A stretch of 8,039 bases of DNA, from assembly GCA_023134875.1 (NCBI GenBank), contig JAGLUH010000197.1, positions 1 to 8,039 of the forward strand, in the 5' to 3' direction. Each line of letters starts with the position of its first letter. Within the stretch, counting starts at the first letter, position 1. Below the pieces are notes generated by a model, which was not told where the DNA came from, ran no database searches, and saw nothing but the letters and a program-made list of their open reading frames with translations. This DNA is from Candidatus Zixiibacteriota bacterium (GTDB lineage: Bacteria > Zixibacteria > MSB-5A5 > CAIYYT01). This document shows, in pieces, positions 5,515-8,039 of the stretch. A program made the translations under genes and the position numbers.

Positions 5515-6156
5515 TCAAGTGTTGGCAACATCCCATCCGTCCTGAAGTGTCAAGGCGGGTATCCAAGACCAATCAGCGAAATCGAAAAAGTAATTTCTTG
5601 TCGGCAAAGATCTCTTGTTGCCCAATTCATCTCTAAAGTGAACAGTCAAGTCCATTTGTAGCTGGTGACTGCGGTTGTCATCAGTTCGCTCGGCGGCCAT
5701 CTGGTCTACTGTCTTTCCTTTCCTTCCACAGAGCATTTCAATCTCGAACCAGCCTATGCTCGCTTGAAGCGGATAGACAAGCCAAGTTTTTGTGCCATCG
5801 TATTCGACATTTAGGTGAACTTCCTCCCCGTACACTCTGAACTTGCAGACGACTTTGACTCTGATCAGTAACGATGACTGATTTGAGATCTTGAACATTG
5901 TCCTGCCGCGAGGGAAATCGCTCTTGGAACGTACCTGAAGACCATAGGTGGCGCTCAACACACTGTCCTTCATCCATCTAGAGTGTGTAACATCTGCTAT
6001 CCTATGCGTATCTCGTACGTAAATCAAAATCGCTACTAAGGTCAACAACAGGACTGAGAAGGTACCGATCTCAATGACAGGCTCACTCTGAGATAGCGCG
6101 AAGTACACAGTGAGCGCCCCACTGATAACGATAGCAGTCATTAGCACCTTGATCAT
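5515..6156 (-). CDS. membrane protein with two N-terminal helices and a soluble beta-rich domain
   Basis: This is a 213-residue protein of unknown function. Helices at about 4-22 and 28-47 form an N-terminal membrane hairpin. A charged stretch (RDTHRIADVTHSRW) follows, then a domain of about 140 residues with alternating strands such as 'TMFKISNQSSLLIRVKVVCKF' and 'LVYPLQASIGWFEIEML'. The end is aromatic-rich (YFFDFADWSWIPALTLQDGW). This layout of a TM hairpin plus a beta sandwich with an 'N(Q/K)S' strand turn occurs in many unnamed bacterial proteins, but I cannot assign a family. The ATG at 6156 has AAAGG about nine bases upstream. The gene is followed by 145 bp of non-coding DNA and then the other small membrane gene. 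Clustering with the YbjQ-family gene, which is also a membrane hairpin plus a soluble domain, may be meaningful or may reflect a shared insertion region. Confidence 0.68.
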   Translation of the reverse strand: MIKVLMTAIVISGALTVYFALSQSEPVIEIGTFSVLLLTLVAILIYVRDTHRIADVTHSRWMKDSVLSATYGLQVRSKSDFPRGRTMFKISNQSSLLIRVKVVCKFRVYGEEVHLNVEYDGTKTWLVYPLQASIGWFEIEMLCGRKGKTVDQMAAERTDDNRSHQLQMDLTVHFRDELGNKRSLPTRNYFFDFADWSWIPALTLQDGWDVANT

Positions 6157-6188
6157 CTGCCTGACCTTTCAGTTCATGCACTAGTGGC

Positions 6189-6204
6189 CCACCATTCATG
6201 GTGG
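6189..6204. repeat. CCACCAT-TC-ATGGTGG palindrome, copy 1
   Basis: A 16-bp dyad with perfect 7-bp arms. The identical 16-mer recurs at 6398-6413. With its flanks it belongs to an AATGGTGG-N-CCACC family that also has a member at 3271-3284. Confidence 0.85.
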
Positions 6205-6250
6205 CATTTTCTATACATAATAAGATAACAGCTAACGATTCTAACTGCAA

Positions 6251-6285
6251 AGAAAAACCCCGCTCGGCGGTTGCCGGGCGGGGTT
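6251..6285 (-). terminator. strong intrinsic terminator on the - strand, no obvious client
   Basis: AACCCCGCTCGGC pairs with GCCGGGCGGGGTT around a GGTT loop: 13 bp with one G-T wobble. Read on the - strand it is followed by TTTTTCT, a proper T tract. Read on the + strand the tail is ATATC, so it mainly works leftward. The only - strand gene to its right is thyX, whose stop is over 700 bp away with the + strand cupin in between. Confidence 0.8.
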
Positions 6286-6317
6286 ATATCAAGAAATAGT
6301 GTGCGGAAAGAAAGTCG

Positions 6318-6354
6318 CTGTCACCCTGGATTCCCGCTTGCATCGGAATGACAG
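6318..6354. repeat. ATTCC...GGAAT hairpin repeat
   Basis: The outer arms CTGTC (6318-6322) and GACAG (6350-6354) and the inner arms ATTCC (6330-6334) and GGAAT (6345-6349) form an interrupted hairpin. It resembles the widespread intergenic repeat built on ATTCCC-N-GGGAAT (such as neisserial dRS3), here degenerate with one G lost from the right arm. Confidence 0.65.
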
Positions 6355-6397
6355 CAAGTAGGTCACGCCATGGAACCAGCCGTGTAGGGCTGGTGGA

Positions 6398-6413
6398 CCA
6401 CCATTCATGGTGG
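6398..6413. repeat. CCACCAT-TC-ATGGTGG palindrome, copy 2
   Basis: Identical to the 16-mer at 6189-6204, in the same orientation. Here it is preceded by GGTGGA, so that GGTGG-A-CCACC makes a second overlapping dyad (6392-6402). Confidence 0.85.
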
Positions 6414-6544
6414 GAATTCCACGTGCTCTTGACGTTACTCTAAGTCAACATGAAGAAATCCCGCGACTTTTCGGTTTCGGTTCGTGATTTGTTTTCGTAC
6501 AATGGCATCCAAGGATACGGAATTACAATACAAGGAGCGAATTA

Positions 6545-6865
6545 ATGAGAGAACCTATGGTGATAGACCTACCGCTTGAGAAGCCGGACTATTTCGAGAT
6601 ATTGAGCAAAGCAAATGCGGTCAGAATGCGTTCCGGACTGGTTACATTGCAGCCCGGCGAGGATTGCGGTTTGCATAGTACAGAAGACTATGAGGAAATG
6701 ATAGTTATCCTCGAAGGTCAGGGCGAGATTGAGACAGAAGGCATTGGCAGACGAAGAATAGCGAAAGGGCAGGTTGCCTACAACCCGCCCGAAACCGAGC
6801 ACAATGTTCACAATACTGGCACAGAGCAGCTACGGTATATCTATGTTGTCTCGAAGGCAGTGTGA
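6545..6865 (+). CDS. small single-domain cupin protein
   Basis: This is a 106-residue cytoplasmic protein with both cupin motifs. Motif 1 spans G38 to G58: H44, T46, E51 and G58 fit H-x-H-x4-E-x6-G, but the second His is Thr46. Motif 2 is G75-x5-P81-x-E83-x2-H86-x3-N90, matching G-x5-P-x-G-x2-H-x3-N apart from Glu for Gly. So three of the four usual metal ligands (H44, E51, H86) remain. Small cupins bind a metal and act as isomerases, dioxygenases or ligand sensors; the substrate cannot be read from the sequence. The ATG at 6545 has AAGGAG (6532-6537) at a seven-base distance. It appears to be a single-gene unit, with repeats on both sides and no clear terminator downstream. Confidence 0.85.
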   Translation: MREPMVIDLPLEKPDYFEILSKANAVRMRSGLVTLQPGEDCGLHSTEDYEEMIVILEGQGEIETEGIGRRRIAKGQVAYNPPETEHNVHNTGTEQLRYIYVVSKAV

Positions 6866-6938
6866 GACAGATAGAACGCAGAACCTACATTGTCAGTTTG
6901 TAGCGAGGGAGTTTGGACACCGGTTGACTCTCTGAATA

Positions 6939-6968
6939 GTCACGCCCCAAGAGGTCGTGACCTACAAG
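6939..6968. repeat. 30-bp hairpin repeat, copy 1
   Basis: GTCACG (6939-6944) pairs with CGTGAC (6956-6961), followed by CTACAAG. It matches copy 2 at 26 of 30 positions, with a 57-bp offset. The end CGTGACCTAC also appears inverted as GTAGGTCACG at 6358-6367. Confidence 0.8.
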
Positions 6969-6995
6969 TTGCTGCAAAGAACATCTCAATCATAT

Positions 6996-7025
6996 GTCAT
7001 GCTCCAAGAGTTCGTGATCTACAAG
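6996..7025. repeat. 30-bp hairpin repeat, copy 2, next to the thyX stop
   Basis: The stem is GTCATG/CGTGAT. Both differences from copy 1 in the stem are C to T changes that turn G-C pairs into G-T pairs, so on the + strand RNA the hairpin can still form through G-U wobble. It ends two bases from the thyX stop codon. Confidence 0.75.
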
Positions 7026-7027
7026 AT

Positions 7028-7897
7028 TTAGTCAGTGGAGTCAGACGCTGATTTGATCGCGGTCAGTTTACTGTTGAACTCGATGATTTCCAACTTATCG
7101 AGACCGGCGGCTTTGAGCCTCTCGTGGGACAGGTTGATATCCTCAAGAGAATCAGCGAGCAGTTTCATCTCCGGCCGGGAGAAGTTCACCGCGTTCAACT
7201 GGTAGTCGGCGAATGCTTCCCAAGCCATCGGCACGATTTTGCTGACAATGTCAGCCATCACCTGCGCATAGCGGCGAAACTCCTCCTGCGCCTTACTGTC
7301 AAGTCGCAGTTTGAGGAAATGGAAAAGGTTGTGCAGGTCAATCTTCCAGTACCACTGCGTGTATAGCGAAAGAGGCAGGTTGATGCGAGCCAGCTCACGC
7401 ACCAGGCCGGCGTCGATAAATCGGCGATATTGTTCATAACTGCGGGCATTGCTTTTGTTGAGTATCTTGATGAATTCAGCCTGCAACTCAGGTGGCATCG
7501 GTTGATCGCCACGTCCCTGGCGATTGGTTTCTGATTGCTGTCGGAGATCATCCGGCTGGGGCAGGTAGAATTCATCCTCCATCACGGAATAACGACCCGA
7601 TTGTTCGTTGACATTGGCGGTGCGATGGCGAATCCACTGACGGGCGACAAAGATCGGCAGCTTAACATGGAACTTGAACTCCACCATCTCGAAGGGAGTG
7701 GTATGCCGATGACGCATCAGGTAGCGAATCAGGCCGCGATCTTCATGCCGTTTCCTGGTGCCCTTGCCGTAAGAAACTCGGGCTGCCTGGACAATGGCCG
7801 CATCGGAACCCATGTAGTCGACCAGCCTGACAAAACCATGATCGAGGACCTGGAACTCTTTGCCGATCAGTTCGGTTACACTTTCAACCTTATCCAC
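7028..7897 (-). CDS. thyX: flavin-dependent thymidylate synthase ThyX
   Basis: ThyX makes dTMP from dUMP using methylene-tetrahydrofolate with FAD and NADPH, in the cytoplasm as a homotetramer. The 289-residue product has the signature RHRTANVNEQSGR at 90-102, fitting RHRxxSxNExSxR apart from Asn95 for the first Ser, a known variant. By recalled alignment with Thermotoga ThyX, S100 and R102 match S88 and R90 (offset 12), and the dUMP-binding R171 (ARINLPLSLYT) and R198 (LKLRLDSKAQ) match R147 and R174 (offset 24). All functional residues are therefore kept, with a modest insertion around 120-145. The length fits the longer ThyX form rather than the 220-250-residue form. The start is GTG at 7897, supported by GGAGAG (7906-7911) eight bases upstream; no other start has one. 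A sigma-70-type promoter lies just upstream. No folate gene neighbours it, and no thyA is visible. Confidence 0.96.
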   Translation of the reverse strand: MDKVESVTELIGKEFQVLDHGFVRLVDYMGSDAAIVQAARVSYGKGTRKRHEDRGLIRYLMRHRHTTPFEMVEFKFHVKLPIFVARQWIRHRTANVNEQSGRYSVMEDEFYLPQPDDLRQQSETNRQGRGDQPMPPELQAEFIKILNKSNARSYEQYRRFIDAGLVRELARINLPLSLYTQWYWKIDLHNLFHFLKLRLDSKAQEEFRRYAQVMADIVSKIVPMAWEAFADYQLNAVNFSRPEMKLLADSLEDINLSHERLKAAGLDKLEIIEFNSKLTAIKSASDSTD

Positions 7898-7950
7898 GTG
7901 CGCTTCTCTCCAATCGAATCAAAGAAGATGTCCCCTGCCCTGCGCCAGTT

Positions 7951-7979
7951 GATATAAGGCACGGGAGGAGTGATGTCAA
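7951..7979 (-). promoter_or_regulatory. sigma-70-type promoter of thyX
   Basis: On the - strand a perfect -35 TTGACA (7974-7979) is separated by 17 bp from a -10-like TATATC (7951-7956). Initiation would fall near 7944, giving a leader of about 47 nt with the GGAGAG site. The -35 box shares bases with the ATG of the divergent gene at 7973. Confidence 0.7.
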
Positions 7980-8039
7980 CTTATTTCGCACCGGCAGGCG
8001 AGGACGACTTTCCAGTAGGTCGGGTTCCCAGTGAAGTCC
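7973..8039 (+). CDS. start of a divergent gene, cut by the window end
   Basis: An ATG at 7973 follows GGGAGGAG (7963-7970), and the frame stays open to the window edge (22 codons: MSTYFAPAGEDDFPVGRVPS...). The Shine-Dalgarno is strong, though close to the ATG. The visible part is too short to assign a family. It is divergent from thyX with only 75 bp between the start codons. A TATAAG at 7953-7958 could be its -10, but no -35 is evident. Confidence 0.55.
   Translation, partial: MSTYFAPAGEDDFPVGRVPSEV

Larger units (their letters stand above)
6157..6544. other. gene-free repeat region between divergent genes
   Basis: These 388 bp hold no credible gene. They contain two copies of a 16-bp palindrome (6189-6204, 6398-6413), an AT-rich stretch (6207-6240) that could hold the - strand promoter of the neighbouring membrane gene, a strong hairpin terminator (6251-6285), an ATTCC/GGAAT hairpin repeat (6318-6354) and a TTGAC-N10-GTCAA dyad (6429-6448) before the cupin gene. 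No clear -35/-10 pair was found for the cupin; TACAAT occurs at 6498-6503 and 6524-6529 without a matching -35. Confidence 0.6.
6866..7027. other. spacer between convergent cupin and thyX genes
   Basis: These 162 bp hold a weak dyad CTACA...TGTAG (6885-6903) and the two diverged 30-bp hairpin repeats. No T-tracted terminator for either gene was seen. Confidence 0.5.

Noticed and set aside
5128..5661. Long + strand frame opposite the two small membrane genes
   Set aside because: It spans a gene end, an intergenic gap and the next gene end; its product is Ser/Arg-rich. The - strand frames have ribosome sites and coherent membrane topology.
6880..6940. Possible tRNA-like segment
   Set aside because: No cloverleaf, T-loop GGTTCGA or acceptor pairing could be assembled.
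6939..7025. CRISPR-like array of two 30-bp repeats with a 27-bp spacer
   Set aside because: There are only two units, the repeats differ at four positions, and no cas gene is present; a hairpin repeat is a better description.
7228..7243. Second sigma-54-like box (CGGCACG...TTGC) inside thyX
   Set aside because: The GG-GC spacing is nine rather than ten, the first base is off consensus, and it lies inside the coding sequence on the antisense strand.
7535..7957. + strand frame opposite the thyX 5' half
   Set aside because: It is a shadow of thyX, which has complete catalytic motifs.

Overview
The window looks like a bacterial chromosome segment, probably from an uncultured Gram-negative lineage and possibly a metagenome assembly. 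The pointers are a PEP-CTERM surface protein (the exosortase substrate class), a strong sigma-54 promoter, a cohesin-like exported protein, ThyX as the visible thymidylate synthase, and intergenic DNA full of small palindromic repeats. This mix would suit the FCB-related candidate phyla (Zixibacteria-like genomes), but that placement is an inference from gene content and not a measured phylogeny. No phage, IS transposase, CRISPR array, tRNA or rRNA was recognised.

Left part (1-3240, + strand): the 3' part of a TPR protein that starts before the window, followed 24 bp later by a secreted cohesin-like protein and an intrinsic terminator. A 311-bp gap then carries a textbook -24/-12 sigma-54 promoter reading into a PEP-CTERM protein. 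That gene ends at a bidirectional terminator shared with the convergent gene atl.

Middle part (3241-6544, mainly - strand): atl (an alkyltransferase-like DNA-damage sensor with Trp in place of the catalytic Cys), a membrane-anchored YbjQ-family protein, and two small membrane proteins of unknown function. They are separated by gene-poor, repeat-rich DNA. The YbjQ gene lies between two related mosaic repeats. The stretch 6157-6544 has no gene but holds two copies of a palindrome, a degenerate ATTCC/GGAAT hairpin repeat and a strong terminator hairpin with no obvious client gene.

Right part (6545-8039): a small cupin gene on +, then two diverged 30-bp hairpin repeats next to the stop codon of thyX (- strand). 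thyX has a clear GTG start, Shine-Dalgarno and sigma-70 promoter. Its -35 box overlaps the start codon of a divergent gene cut off by the window end.

Functionally the genes fall into separate themes: envelope and extracellular proteins (TPR, cohesin-like, PEP-CTERM), alkylation-damage recognition (atl) and dTMP synthesis (thyX). I do not see a single multi-gene novel system. The observations most worth following are the sigma-54-driven PEP-CTERM gene and its possible upstream enhancer, the mosaic repeats around the YbjQ gene, and the wobble-preserving hairpin repeats downstream of thyX.
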